Of a stretch of DNA of 19,909 bases, positions 1-7,807 are shown piece after piece. Under the pieces are notes generated by a model, which worked only from the letters and a program-made list of their open reading frames with translations, searched no databases and was not told where the DNA came from. Source of the DNA: an uncultured Eubacteriales bacterium (GTDB lineage Bacteria > Bacillota > Clostridia > Oscillospirales > Oscillospiraceae); NCBI GenBank assembly GCA_900546255.1, contig URCB01000035.1:1-19909 (forward strand), read 5' to 3'. Every line of letters starts with the position of its first letter. Positions within the stretch are counted from its first letter, which is position 1. The translations under genes were made by a program, and so were the position numbers.

Positions 1-273
1 GACGTGAAGTTTGAGACCTTCGGCTGCGGCAGCGCCATCGCCTCCAGCTCCATGGCCACGGAGATGATCAAGGGCAAACCCCTCACCGAGGTGATGGGCC
101 TCACCAACCGGGCAGTGGCCCAGGCCCTGGACGGTCTGCCCGCCCACAAGCTCCACTGCTCCGTTCTGGCAGAGGAGGCGGTGAAAGCCGCCCTGAAGGA
201 CTACTATGACCGCAACCACCTTCCCTATGACCCCCAGCAGTTCCCTGAAATCTCCTGCGAAGGGTGTCATTGA
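1..273 (+). CDS. Fe-S cluster assembly scaffold, IscU/NifU family (3' part only)
   Basis: This is the C-terminal ~90 residues of an IscU-type scaffold, on which Fe-S clusters are built from sulfur supplied by a cysteine desulfurase. The reading frame is open to the left edge, so the N-terminal part with the first cluster-ligand cysteine is outside the window. Seen directly: the family block KFETFGCGSAIASSS, which holds the second conserved cysteine, and HKLHCSVLAEEAVKAAL, which holds the third (the KIHCS motif of IscU). The protein ends in a short tail with two more cysteines (SCEGCH) that classical IscU lacks. It stops with TGA and is followed within about 35 bp by a strong terminator, so it is the last gene of its operon. 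In related bacteria a nifS/iscS desulfurase normally lies upstream, but that cannot be seen here. The symbol is left open because nifU and iscU naming varies. Confidence 0.93.
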   Translation, partial: DVKFETFGCGSAIASSSMATEMIKGKPLTEVMGLTNRAVAQALDGLPAHKLHCSVLAEEAVKAALKDYYDRNHLPYDPQQFPEISCEGCH

Positions 274-305
274 CGATGCTAGACCCGTGTCTGATTCCTC
301 CTAGC

Positions 306-350
306 CCCCAGCCCGGCGCGGTGTTCCGCGCCGGGCTGGGGCAGTTTTTT
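306..350 (+). terminator. Rho-independent terminator of the Fe-S scaffold gene
   Basis: A perfect 16-bp stem (CCCCAGCCCGGCGCGG at 306-321 with its complement at 326-341) closes a TGTT loop and is followed by CAG and six T. It lies 32 bp after the scaffold stop codon. Confidence 0.93.
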
Positions 351-477
351 GGGGGAAGGGATGGAAAAGGATGCGCTGACGTGGTAGGATGGGAGGAAAC
401 ATTATGTTGTGGTCTTACAGCCCTCCCGCCCCGGCTGGGGCGCAGGAGCGCGGGACCGTGAAAGGAGTACAGACCCT

Positions 478-1002
478 ATGGAAATCCGCCGCACCACCGT
501 AGAGGACCTGCCCCGGCTGCTGGCCCTGTATGCCCAGGCCCGGCAGTTTATGGCCGACCACGGCAACCCCAACCAGTGGGGGCCCACCCACTGGCCCCCG
601 GAGGCCCTGCTCCGCCAGGACATCGCCCAGGGGAAGAGCTATGTCTGCCTGGAAGCCGGGCGGGTGGTGGGAACCTTCTTCTTCACCCAGGGGAAGGACG
701 TGGAGCCCACCTACCGCCGCATCGAGGCAGGGGCCTGGCGGGACGACAGCCCCTATGGGGTGGTCCACCGGCTGGCTTCGGACGGGTCGGTGCCGGGGAC
801 CGGGCGGTTCTGCCTTCGGTGGGCCTATGCCCAGTGCGGCCATCTGCGGATTGACACCCACGGGGACAACCGGGTCATGCAGACCCTGTTGGAGAAAGAG
901 GGCTTTCTCCCCTGCGGCACCATTTACGTGGAGGAGGACCCCTACCCCAGGATCGCCTATGAAAAGAGCCAGCCGCAGCCCGCCCGGGAGCCGGGGGCGT
1001 AA
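478..1002 (+). CDS. GNAT family N-acetyltransferase
   Basis: A 174-residue protein beginning MEIRRTTVEDLPRLL. This is the usual beta1-alpha1 opening of GNAT enzymes, which transfer an acetyl group from acetyl-CoA to an amine. The middle has the beta-strand/turn VCLEAGRVVGTFFF. The acetyl-CoA-binding part lies near LRIDTHGDNRVMQTLLEKEGF (about residues 122-142), where a small helix-forming segment precedes the typical 'GF' before the last strands. Start choice: ATG 478 follows AAAGGAG (461-467) with a 10-nt gap. The frame is open further upstream, but that extension is proline/glycine-rich and unlike the family. It is probably transcribed alone, between two terminators. The substrate cannot be told from sequence, since this family includes ribosomal-protein, antibiotic and small-amine acetylases. 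Confidence 0.88.
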   Translation: MEIRRTTVEDLPRLLALYAQARQFMADHGNPNQWGPTHWPPEALLRQDIAQGKSYVCLEAGRVVGTFFFTQGKDVEPTYRRIEAGAWRDDSPYGVVHRLASDGSVPGTGRFCLRWAYAQCGHLRIDTHGDNRVMQTLLEKEGFLPCGTIYVEEDPYPRIAYEKSQPQPAREPGA

Positions 1003-1017
1003 GGCCATGCCCAGATC

Positions 1018-1060
1018 AAAAAACACCAGCGTGGACCCTTAGGGCCCACGCTGGTGTTGG
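1018..1060. terminator. Bidirectional terminator between convergent GNAT and putP genes
   Basis: AACACCAGCGTGG (1022-1034) pairs with CCACGCTGGTGTT (1046-1058). An inner CCC/GGG pair closes a TTA loop. Six A (1018-1023) on the left give a U-tract for leftward putP transcripts. The right side is moderately T-rich (TTGGTTTG) for the rightward GNAT transcript. Confidence 0.85.
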
Positions 1061-1081
1061 TTTGTGTAAGGGGGAAAGGGC

Positions 1082-2644
1082 TTAGGCCGTCTTTCCGCCG
1101 GCATTCACTTCGTCGAACTCTCTCTGAATCTCCTCCGAGGGAGGGGGCGTCAGGAGGGAGACCACCACGATGCAGAGCACCGAGAACAGGAAGGCAGGCA
1201 GCAGTTCGTAGACATCCCACAGGCCGCCCAGGGGGCGCACCAGCAGCTTCCAGACGAACACCATCCCGGCGCCGCCCAGCATCCCGGCGATGGCCCCGGC
1301 CCGGGTGGTCCGCTTCCAGAAGAGGCTGAAGAGCATCAGCGGGCCAAAGGTGGCGCCAAACCCCGCCCAGGCGAAGCTGACGATGGTAAAGATGACGCTG
1401 TTCTCGTCCAGGGCGATGACAATGGCCACCACCGCGATGAGGAGAAGGGTGAGCCGGGAGACGCGCAGGACCTCTTTGTCCGAGGCCTTCTTGCGGAACA
1501 GCCCCTGGTAGATGTTCTTGGAAAAGGCAGAGGCGGCGATGAGAAGGTAGGAGTCCGAGGAACTGATGGTCGCCGCCAAGATCCCGGCCATCACAAACCC
1601 GGCCAGAAGGGGCGGGAGCAGGCTGGTGGCCAGAAGGATGAACACGTTTTCTGCCTCCGAGGAGGTGAGCAGTGCCGAGGGGTACAGCGAACGGCCCACC
1701 ACGCCGATGAACACCGCGATGGTCAGGGAGATCACCACCCAAACGGTGGCAATTCTCCGAGACATGGTCAGCTCACGCTCGCTGCGAATGGCCATGAACC
1801 GGAGCAGAACCTGGGGCACGCCAAAGTATCCCAAGCCCCACGCCAGGGCGGACACCACGGAGAGGGCCCCGTAGGAGGTCCCTTCCCCGAAGAGGGGCGT
1901 GCCTGCTGCCACCTGCTGCACGCCATCCACGGTTTCCGGCGTGGCGATGCCGAAGAACTCCAGGAAGCTCGGGATGCTGCGGACGTTGTCGATGACCGCG
2001 TCCAGCCCCCCGGCTGCGGTGGTGCCCACAAACACAATGACCCCCAGGGCGATGATCATCACCAGCGCCTGCATGAAGTCAGAGGCGCTCTCGGCCAGGA
2101 AGCCGCCGATCAGGGTGTAGACCAGGACAAAGACGGCCCCCACAATCATCATGGGAATGTAGGGCATGTCAAATAGGGTGGAAAACAGCTTGCCGCAGGT
2201 GACCAGACAGCTGGCTGCGTACACCGTGAAGAAGATCAGGATGAACAGCGCGGCAATGGTCATAATGACTTTGCTCTTTTCGTGAAAGCGGTTGGAAAAG
2301 TATTCTGGGAGGGTGATGGCGTTGCCCGCCCGCATGCTGTACCGGCGCAGCCGCTTGGACACGATCAACCAGTTGATGTAGGTGCCGACGGCCAGGCCGA
2401 TGGCGGTCCAGGCGGCATCGGCGATGCCGCACCAATAGGCCAGGCCGGGCAGCCCCATCAGCAGCCAGCCGGACATGTCCGAGGCCTCGGCGCTCATGGC
2501 GGTCACCCAGGGGCCCAGGCTGCGCCCGCCCAGGAAGTAGGCGTCTGAACTGGCGTTGGCCCGTTTCGCGAAGGTGATGCCCAGAACGATGACCACGCCC
2601 ATGTAAATGACCATGGCGGTCAAAATCTGTAGTGTATCCTCCAT
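1082..2644 (-). CDS. putP: Sodium/proline symporter (SSS family)
   Basis: A 520-residue, highly hydrophobic membrane protein of the sodium:solute symporter family, close to the ~500 residues usual for PutP. It imports L-proline with Na+ across the cytoplasmic membrane, for nutrition or osmoprotection. The block SAEASDMSGWLLMGLPG (from residue 51) matches the PutP hallmark that contains the Na+/substrate-binding Asp and Ser (here D56 and S58). GLGYFGVPQVLLRFMA and LAATISSSDSYLL match the later proline-carrier segments, the second being the Ser-rich Na2-site helix. Start: ATG at 2644 is preceded by AAAGGA (2658-2653). An upstream in-frame extension to 2737 overlaps the promoter and is rejected. 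It is a single-gene unit with its own promoter (2709-2737) and terminator (1018-1060). Proline is the best substrate call from the hallmark block, but other SSS substrates cannot be fully excluded. Confidence 0.94.
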   Translation of the reverse strand: MEDTLQILTAMVIYMGVVIVLGITFAKRANASSDAYFLGGRSLGPWVTAMSAEASDMSGWLLMGLPGLAYWCGIADAAWTAIGLAVGTYINWLIVSKRLRRYSMRAGNAITLPEYFSNRFHEKSKVIMTIAALFILIFFTVYAASCLVTCGKLFSTLFDMPYIPMMIVGAVFVLVYTLIGGFLAESASDFMQALVMIIALGVIVFVGTTAAGGLDAVIDNVRSIPSFLEFFGIATPETVDGVQQVAAGTPLFGEGTSYGALSVVSALAWGLGYFGVPQVLLRFMAIRSERELTMSRRIATVWVVISLTIAVFIGVVGRSLYPSALLTSSEAENVFILLATSLLPPLLAGFVMAGILAATISSSDSYLLIAASAFSKNIYQGLFRKKASDKEVLRVSRLTLLLIAVVAIVIALDENSVIFTIVSFAWAGFGATFGPLMLFSLFWKRTTRAGAIAGMLGGAGMVFVWKLLVRPLGGLWDVYELLPAFLFSVLCIVVVSLLTPPPSEEIQREFDEVNAGGKTA

Positions 2645-2708
2645 GTTTTGGTTCCTTTCTCTCTGATTCTCTGTGGAGGCGCGGGTATGACGCCCACACG
2701 TGAGCCAT

Positions 2709-2737
2709 ATTATACACAAAAAGGAATATTCTGACAA
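2709..2737 (-). promoter_or_regulatory. Sigma-A-type promoter of putP
   Basis: Read on the minus strand: TTGTCA (2737-2732), a 17-bp spacer, then TATAAT (2714-2709). The -10 is perfect and the -35 matches 5 of 6. The predicted start near 2702 leaves a leader of about 58 nt before the putP ATG at 2644. Confidence 0.82.
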
Positions 2738-2849
2738 CTCTTTTTTTGCGTGGGAGAGGAAGAATTTGGGAGGGGGTTATAGGTATGGCGCTGGGAGTTG
2801 GTTGGAAGGATGCAGCCCCCATCTCGCCCCACCCCTTGCAGACAGAACA

Positions 2850-2882
2850 ACGCCCCCCAATCGGAGTCCGATTGGGGGGCGT
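2850..2882 (-). terminator. Terminator-like hairpin downstream of clpB
   Basis: A 33-nt perfect palindrome: ACGCCCCCCAATCGG (2850-2864) pairs with its complement (2868-2882) around AGT. On the minus strand it is followed by GTTGTTCTGT, a weak, interrupted U-tract. It lies 67 bp past the clpB stop, which fits a terminator of the clpB transcript. Confidence 0.7.
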
Positions 2883-2948
2883 GACCATAGCGATGATGTC
2901 GCCGGACGGTGGGGGGAAGGTGCCCTGGGAAAGATGGCTGCCCGGGCT

Positions 2949-5543
2949 TTACCGGACCACCAACTGATCCCCCTGGCAGTCCACCACCAGGGTGGTGTCC
3001 GGCAGGACCTCGTCGGCGATGAGCTTCCGGCTGATCAAGGTCTCCACGGTGTGCTGGAGGAAGCGGCGCAGGGGCCGGGCGCCGTAGAGGGGGTCGTACC
3101 CGTTGTCGATGACGTAGGCCTTGGCGGCGGGGGTGAGCTCCACCTTCAGCTGCTTGTCGGCCAGGCGGTGGTTCAGGCTGTCCAGGAGAAGGTCCACGAT
3201 GGCGGTGACGTTCTCCTTGGTGAGGGGCTTGTAGTAGACGATCTCGTCCAGCCGGTTGAGGAACTCCGGCCGGAAGGAGCGCTTGAGCAGCTGGTCCACC
3301 TGGTCCCGGGCCTCCTGGGAGATCTCCCCGTCGGCGTTGATGCCCTCCAGCAGATACTGGGAGCCCAGGTTGGAGGTGAGGATGAGGATGGTGTTCTTAA
3401 AATCCACCGTCCGGCCCTGGCTGTCGGTGATGCGGCCGTCGTCCAGGACCTGGAGCAGGATGTTGAACACGTCGGGATGGGCCTTTTCCACCTCGTCAAA
3501 GAGGACCACGGAGTAGGGGTGGCGGCGGACGGCTTCCGTCAGCTGGCCGCCCTCCTCATAGCCCACATAGCCGGGAGGGGCGCCGATGAGCCGGGAGACG
3601 GAGAACTTTTCCATGTACTCCGACATGTCGATGCGCACCAGGTTCTTCTCACTGTCAAAGAGGGCCTCGGCCAGGGTCTTGGCCAGCTCCGTCTTGCCCA
3701 CGCCTGTGGGGCCTAAGAAGAGGAAGGAGCCGATGGGCTTATCCGGGTCGGCGATGCCCGCCCGGCTGCGGAGGATGGCCTCGGACACCAGGCGCACCGC
3801 CTCGTCCTGGCCCACCACCCGCTGGTGGAGGATGTCCTCCAGGTGGAGGAGCTTCTCCCGCTCCCCTTCCATGAGTTTGGCCACGGGGATGCCGGTCCAG
3901 CGCTCGATGATCCGGGCGATCTCCTCCTCGGTGACCTTGTCCCGGAGGAGGGACCGGGCCTTGCTGTCGGCGGCGATCTGCTCCTCCGCCTCCAGGGCCT
4001 TCCGCAGGGCGGGGATCTTGCCGTACTGGAGCTCGGCGGCCTTGTTCAGGTCGTACTCCCGCTGGGCCTTTTCCAGTTCCGCGTTGGCGCTCTCCAGGTC
4101 GGCCCGGATCTGCTGGACCTTGCCGATGGCGTCCTTCTCGTTGTCCCACTGGGCCTTCTTGGCCTTGAACTCCTCCCGCATGTCGGAGAGTTCCTTCTGG
4201 ATCTCCGCCAGGTGTTCCTGGGAGAGGTGGTCGGTCTCCTTTTTCAGGGCGGCCTCCTCAATCTCGTGCTGGATGATCTTCCGCTGGATCACGTCCAGCT
4301 CGGTGGGCATGGAGTCGATCTCCGTGCGGATGAGGGCGCAGGCCTCGTCGATGAGGTCGATGGCCTTGTCGGGGAGGAACCGGTCGGTGATGTAGCGGTT
4401 GCTCAGGGTGGCCGCGGCGATGATGGCACTGTCCTGAATCTTCACGCCGTGGAAAACCTCATAGCGCTCCTTCAGGCCGCGGAGGATGGCGATGGTGTCC
4501 TCCACCGAGGGCTCGTTCACCATAACGGGCTGGAAGCGGCGCTCCAGGGCGGCGTCCTTTTCAATGTATTGCCGGTACTCGTTGAGGGTGGTGGCGCCGA
4601 TGCAGTGGAGCTCTCCTCGGGCCAGCATGGGCTTTAAGAGGTTGCCGGCGTCCATGGCCCCCTCGGTCTTGCCGGCCCCTACAATGGTGTGGAGCTCGTC
4701 GATGAAGAGGAGGATCTTGCCCTCGGACTTCTTCACCTCGTTGAGGACGGCCTTCAGCCGCTCCTCAAACTCCCCCCGGTACTTGGCGCCGGCCACCAGG
4801 GCCCCCATGTCCAGGGCGAAGATGGTCTTGTCTTTCAGGGAGGTGGGCACGTCCCCCTTGACGATCCGCTGGGCCAGGCCCTCGGCGATGGCGGTTTTGC
4901 CCACGCCGGGCTCGCCGATGAGGACGGGGTTGTTCTTGCTCTTGCGGCTGAGGATGCGGATGACGTTGCGGATCTCATCGTCCCGGCCGATGACGGGGTC
5001 CAGCTTGTTCTGCCGGGCCCGCTCCACCAGGTCGGTGCCGTACTTCTTCAGGGCGCCGTAGGTCTCCTCGGGGTTGTCCGAGGTCACCCGCTGGTTGCCC
5101 CGCACGGAGGTGAGGGCCTGGAGGGCCTTTTCCTTGGTGATCTGGTAGTCGGAGAACACCCGGCCCAGGTCCCGGCCGGCGGTGTCCAGCAGGCCCAGGA
5201 AGAGGTGCTCCACGGAGGTGTACTCGTCCTTCATCTCTCCGGCGATCTTTTCCGCCCGGTTCAGGGCCTTTTCGGTGTCGGCGGAGATGTAAATCCGGCC
5301 GGGCTCATGGCCGGAGGAGGACACCCGGGGCTGCCGCTCCACCAGGTCCTTCACCGCTGCCTGGAAGGAGGGGACGGTGATCCCCATCCCTGCCAGCAGC
5401 TGGGGGATGAGGCCTTCGGCATCCTGGAGGAGGGCCCACAGCAGGTGGGCCTGCTCAATCTGCGGGTTGCCGTACTCCTGGGCGATGGTCTGGGCCGCGC
5501 GAATGGCCTCGGCGGATTTTTGGGTCAATTTTTCTGCATTCAT
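2949..5543 (-). CDS. clpB: ATP-dependent chaperone ClpB (Hsp100 disaggregase)
   Basis: An 864-residue class-1 Clp/Hsp100 ATPase, the usual ClpB length. As a hexamer it pulls polypeptides out of heat-damaged aggregates together with DnaK. Visible in order: Clp N-domain with two repeats (about 1-145); first AAA+ module with Walker A GEPGVGKT (210-217), Walker [11 protein letters not shown] (277-286) and paired arginines in LERRFQP; a coiled-coil middle domain (about 405-530), the mark of ClpB rather than ClpA; second AAA+ module with Walker A GPTGVGKT (611-618), the pore-loop region [13 protein letters not shown], Walker [11 protein letters not shown] and sensor-2 GARPLRR (821-827). No ClpP-binding loop is evident. 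Start: ATG 5543 follows AAGGAG with a 9-nt gap; a TTG three bases upstream is less likely. It lies 176 bp after hsp20 on the same strand without a clear promoter of its own, so the CIRCE-controlled hsp20 promoter may serve it too. Confidence 0.97.
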   Translation of the reverse strand: MNAEKLTQKSAEAIRAAQTIAQEYGNPQIEQAHLLWALLQDAEGLIPQLLAGMGITVPSFQAAVKDLVERQPRVSSSGHEPGRIYISADTEKALNRAEKIAGEMKDEYTSVEHLFLGLLDTAGRDLGRVFSDYQITKEKALQALTSVRGNQRVTSDNPEETYGALKKYGTDLVERARQNKLDPVIGRDDEIRNVIRILSRKSKNNPVLIGEPGVGKTAIAEGLAQRIVKGDVPTSLKDKTIFALDMGALVAGAKYRGEFEERLKAVLNEVKKSEGKILLFIDELHTIVGAGKTEGAMDAGNLLKPMLARGELHCIGATTLNEYRQYIEKDAALERRFQPVMVNEPSVEDTIAILRGLKERYEVFHGVKIQDSAIIAAATLSNRYITDRFLPDKAIDLIDEACALIRTEIDSMPTELDVIQRKIIQHEIEEAALKKETDHLSQEHLAEIQKELSDMREEFKAKKAQWDNEKDAIGKVQQIRADLESANAELEKAQREYDLNKAAELQYGKIPALRKALEAEEQIAADSKARSLLRDKVTEEEIARIIERWTGIPVAKLMEGEREKLLHLEDILHQRVVGQDEAVRLVSEAILRSRAGIADPDKPIGSFLFLGPTGVGKTELAKTLAEALFDSEKNLVRIDMSEYMEKFSVSRLIGAPPGYVGYEEGGQLTEAVRRHPYSVVLFDEVEKAHPDVFNILLQVLDDGRITDSQGRTVDFKNTILILTSNLGSQYLLEGINADGEISQEARDQVDQLLKRSFRPEFLNRLDEIVYYKPLTKENVTAIVDLLLDSLNHRLADKQLKVELTPAAKAYVIDNGYDPLYGARPLRRFLQHTVETLISRKLIADEVLPDTTLVVDCQGDQLVVR

Positions 5544-5630
5544 CAAAAATCACTCCTTTCCGGGGTGGGTCGATGGAAAATGGGTTTTCAGAAATGGGGC
5601 CAAGGCCCCGGATGGTGCGGCCCCCTTCAC

Positions 5631-5670
5631 GGCAAAGGGGCGCCGGCGACTGCACCGGCGCCCTTGTGCC
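5631..5670 (-). terminator. Hairpin between hsp20 and clpB (possible partial terminator or processing site)
   Basis: GGGCGCCGG (5638-5646) pairs with CCGGCGCCC (5655-5663). The stem extends through AA/TT and GGCA/TGCC with a bulge on each side. There is no U-tract in the minus direction (the next bases read GTGAAGGGGG), so complete termination is doubtful. It may trim or attenuate read-through from hsp20 into clpB. Confidence 0.35.
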
Positions 5671-5719
5671 ATGGGGGGTTACAAAGACTTGAGAGAGAAG
5701 AGAGAGGAGGATATGGTCA

Positions 5720-6148
5720 TTAGAGGATGGCGATCTGCCGGCTTTCCGGCACCACCGGTGCCTGCTTGGGCAGGGTGACCTCTAAGATCCCGTTGTTGTA
5801 GGCGGCGGTGATGCCGCTCTCGTTGATGCCGGAGACATCAAAGGTCCGGGCGAAGGAGCCGTACCGGCGCTCCCGGCGGATATACTCACCCTTGTCGTTC
5901 TTCTGGTCCTGGCTGTCCTTGTGCTCGGCCTTGATGGTGAGGATGCCCTCCTTCAGGTCCAGGGAGATGTCCTCTTTATTAAAGCCGGGCAGCTCAGCCT
6001 CCAGCAGGAACTTGTCGCCCTGGTCCCGGATGTCGGTCCGGAAGGCGGGCAGGGAGGCGTTGGTGTTGTTGAAGAACTGCTTTTCGAAGTTGTCAAAGAG
6101 ATCGAAGATGTTGTTGTCACTGCGGTCAAAGGGAATCATGCCGAACAT
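5720..6148 (-). CDS. Small heat-shock protein, Hsp20/alpha-crystallin family
   Basis: A 142-residue protein with a short N-terminal arm (MFGMIPFDRSDNNIFDLFDNF), an alpha-crystallin domain at about 35-128, and a C-terminal tail. Such proteins form oligomers that hold unfolding proteins for later rescue by ClpB/DnaK. Diagnostic pieces: FLLEAELPGFNKEDISLDL, in which the P-G and K-E-D-I pattern is typical, and NNGILEVTLPK (118-128), the family's GVL-type signature. The tail has the I-x-I motif (IAIL) that docks neighbouring subunits. Start: ATG 6148, with AAAAGGAG (6165-6158) 9 nt upstream; a second Met at residue 4 is possible. The leader is long (about 180-200 nt) and begins at the CIRCE element. 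The likely partner downstream is clpB. Confidence 0.95.
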   Translation of the reverse strand: MFGMIPFDRSDNNIFDLFDNFEKQFFNNTNASLPAFRTDIRDQGDKFLLEAELPGFNKEDISLDLKEGILTIKAEHKDSQDQKNDKGEYIRRERRYGSFARTFDVSGINESGITAAYNNGILEVTLPKQAPVVPESRQIAIL

Positions 6149-6349
6149 AGTGTTACGCTCCTTTTTACATCATTTATTGTGGGCCGTGCCCGGCGGGAGC
6201 CGGGCCGGCAGGGTTTATAAAATTTGCAATCTCGAGGCGGGAGTGCTGGCTGTTTCCCCGGATGTTTCCGGGAACCTCCTGTCTACGGTGGATATCCTAC
6301 TGCGATTTTATGAATAATCTTAGTGAATTTTATGTCTAAATTGTAAACG
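6149..6349 (-). other. Long structured leader region of hsp20
   Basis: About 200 nt between CIRCE and the hsp20 start, without a coding signal. It holds two hairpins in the leftward transcript: one at 6254-6274 (CCCGGA/TCCGGG, TGTT loop on the plus strand) and one at 6188-6205 (GCCCGGC/GCCGGGC, GGGA loop). The ribosome-site region itself is A-rich and appears unpaired. The half next to CIRCE (about 6300-6350) is AT-rich, as expected for a promoter region. Confidence 0.5.
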
Positions 6350-6376
6350 TTAGCACTCTTGCGATTTGAGTGCTAA
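6350..6376. promoter_or_regulatory. CIRCE element (HrcA operator)
   Basis: TTAGCACTC (6350-6358), a 9-bp spacer, then GAGTGCTAA (6368-6376). This is an exact match to the CIRCE inverted repeat bound by the heat-shock repressor HrcA. It lies 201 bp upstream of hsp20 (leftward) and 119 bp upstream of the aminotransferase (rightward). Reading leftwards, a -10-like TACAAT (6345-6340) follows directly, so bound HrcA would cover the region just upstream of a promoter for hsp20. No convincing -35 is visible for that promoter. The gene-function match strongly favours hsp20/clpB as the target. Confidence 0.95.
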
Positions 6377-6421
6377 AAAACGGGCGAGGCACCTCTCACC
6401 GGTCCAGGGAAAACCCACCCA

Positions 6422-6450
6422 TTGTTCCCGCCGGGGATCTGTGGTATACT
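6422..6450 (+). promoter_or_regulatory. Sigma-A-type promoter of the aminotransferase gene
   Basis: TTGTTC (6422-6427), a 17-bp spacer, then TATACT (6445-6450). The predicted start near 6457 gives a short leader of about 40 nt to the ATG at 6496. It lies 45 bp beyond CIRCE, so direct HrcA control is unlikely. Confidence 0.65.
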
Positions 6451-6495
6451 GGGCCCGAAAAAATACTGCCCCAAAGACAGGAGGTTCGAACCCAT

Positions 6496-7689
6496 ATGAC
6501 CCAATTATCCCAACGCATGGTGGAGCTTGGCACCGCCAAGTCAGAGATCCGGGAGGCCTTTGCCTTTGCCCAGGCCCGGGCAGCGGAGATCGGCCCGGAG
6601 AACGTGGACGACTTCTCCATCGGCAACCCCAGCGTCCCCGCGCCGGACACCGTGGCCCAGATGGTCCACCAGCTGGTGGACACCGTGGACCCCATCCAGC
6701 TCCACGGCTACACCCCCGCCCAGGGGGATGGCGCCGTCCGCCAGGCCCTGGCCGACGATTTAAACCGCCGCTACGGCACAGCCTATGACCCCGACTGCTT
6801 CTACCTCACCGCCGGGGCGGCGGGGGCTTTGTGCTGCGTCCTGTCCGCCCTGGGCTGCCCGGGGGATGTGTTCCTGACCTTTGCCCCCTACTTCCCGGAG
6901 TATAAGGTGTTCGTGGAGAGTGCCGGCGGCACCCTCACCGCCGTGCCCGCCAACCTGGAGGACTTCCAGATCGACTTTGCCGCCCTGGAGGCCGCCCTCT
7001 CCCCCCAGGTGAAGGGGATTATCATCAACAGCCCCAACAACCCCACCGGAGTGGTTTACTCGGAGGCGACCATCCGGAAACTGGCCCAGATGCTCACCGC
7101 CAAGTCCCAGGAATACGGCCACCCCATCTGGCTGATCTCCGACGAGCCCTACCGGGAGATCGTCTACCAGGCGGAGCCCCTGCCCTGGGTCCCCTCCTAT
7201 TATACCAATACCTTGGTGTGTTATTCCTACAGCAAGTCCCTCTCCCTGCCCGGGCAGCGGATCGGCTATGTGCTGGTGCCCCGGACGGCAGAGGACTTTG
7301 ACCTGGTCTACGCCGCCGTGTGCGGGGCAGGCCGGGCCCTGGGCTATGTGTGCGCCCCCAGCCTCTTCCAGCTGGTGGTGGCCAACTGCACCGGGCAGAC
7401 GGCGGACATCGCCGTGTACCGGAAAAACCGGGATCTCCTCCTCACCGCCCTGCGGGAGATGGGGTACACCTGCGCCCAGCCGGAGGGGGCCTTCTACCTC
7501 TTCCCCCGGTCGTTGGAGCCCGACGCCAAGGCCTTCTGCCGGCGGGCCCAGAAGTACGACCTGGTGCTGGTCCCCGGGGACAGCTTCGGCTGCCCGGGCC
7601 ACGTGCGGATCTCCTACTGCGTGCCCACGGAGCAGATCCAGCGGGCGCTGCCCAAGTTCCGGAAGCTGGCGGAGGAGTACCGGCGATAA
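6496..7689 (+). CDS. Pyridoxal-phosphate-dependent aminotransferase, class I/II (aspartate-type fold)
   Basis: A 397-residue fold-type I PLP enzyme, which moves an amino group from an amino acid to a 2-oxo acid in the cytosol. Seen directly: the substrate-loop start DDFSIGNPS; GYTPAQGDGAVRQAL, typical of AspC-like enzymes; the PLP-contact block INSPNNPTG (NNPTG at 181-185); SDEPYR with the pyridine-binding D216 and Y219; the Schiff-base lysine K247 in YSYSKSLSLPGQRIGY; and the C-terminal arginine in HVRISY, which binds the substrate carboxylate. ATG 6496 follows CAGGAGG (6478-6484) with an 11-nt gap. It is a single-gene unit with its own promoter. The amino-acid preference cannot be read from sequence; aspartate, alanine or aromatic substrates are all possible. 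Confidence 0.93.
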   Translation: MTQLSQRMVELGTAKSEIREAFAFAQARAAEIGPENVDDFSIGNPSVPAPDTVAQMVHQLVDTVDPIQLHGYTPAQGDGAVRQALADDLNRRYGTAYDPDCFYLTAGAAGALCCVLSALGCPGDVFLTFAPYFPEYKVFVESAGGTLTAVPANLEDFQIDFAALEAALSPQVKGIIINSPNNPTGVVYSEATIRKLAQMLTAKSQEYGHPIWLISDEPYREIVYQAEPLPWVPSYYTNTLVCYSYSKSLSLPGQRIGYVLVPRTAEDFDLVYAAVCGAGRALGYVCAPSLFQLVVANCTGQTADIAVYRKNRDLLLTALREMGYTCAQPEGAFYLFPRSLEPDAKAFCRRAQKYDLVLVPGDSFGCPGHVRISYCVPTEQIQRALPKFRKLAEEYRR

Positions 7690-7771
7690 CCGTTGGAACC
7701 CGTTGCCCTGTGCGCCCACACACAGCACAGCCGTTGGGTGCACAGACGGCTAAAATCAATGCTTCACCCAA

Positions 7772-7800
7772 CAGGGCCTCTGTGTTTTGCAGAGGCCCTG
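7772..7800 (+). terminator. Hairpin downstream of the aminotransferase
   Basis: An 11-bp perfect stem CAGGGCCTCTG (7772-7782)/CAGAGGCCCTG (7790-7800) with a 7-nt loop. It directly follows a second inverted repeat, GTTGGGTG (7733-7740)/CACCCAAC (7765-7772). The following bases lack a T-run, so this may be a weak or protein-dependent terminator. Confidence 0.45.
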
Positions 7801-7807
7801 CGCTGCC

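Larger units (their letters stand above)
2645..2948. other. Intergenic region between clpB and putP
   Basis: A 304-bp gap between two leftward genes. It holds the putP promoter (2709-2737) near its left end and a long palindromic hairpin (2850-2882) that probably ends clpB transcription. The remaining ~110 bp (2740-2849) shows no start codon with a good ribosome site, no repeat and no RNA gene I can recognise. Confidence 0.7.

Noticed and set aside
2645..2737. N-terminal extension of putP to 2737
   Set aside because: It would overlap the clear TTGTCA-17-TATAAT promoter, adds residues unlike PutP, and the ATG at 2644 has a good ribosome site.
2850..2882. 33-nt palindrome considered as a mobile-element end or attachment site
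   Set aside because: There is a single copy, no flanking direct repeat and no transposase or integrase in the window; a clpB terminator explains it better.
4689..5723. Long open frame (344 codons) on the plus strand opposite clpB
   Set aside because: It mirrors the strongly biased GC3 codons of clpB, has no ribosome site or family resemblance, and clpB is certain on the other strand. Similar long antisense frames over spoIID, the aminotransferase, the kinases and metG were dropped for the same reason.
6478..6500. tRNA-like T-loop motif (GGTTCGAACCC)
   Set aside because: The flanking bases do not form a 5-bp T-stem, no acceptor or anticodon stem fits, and the sequence is explained as the ribosome site and leader of the aminotransferase.
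7733..7800. Two adjoining inverted repeats considered as a riboswitch
   Set aside because: They follow the aminotransferase stop and precede the promoter of the next operon, so they are outside its leader, and no conserved riboswitch core was recognised.
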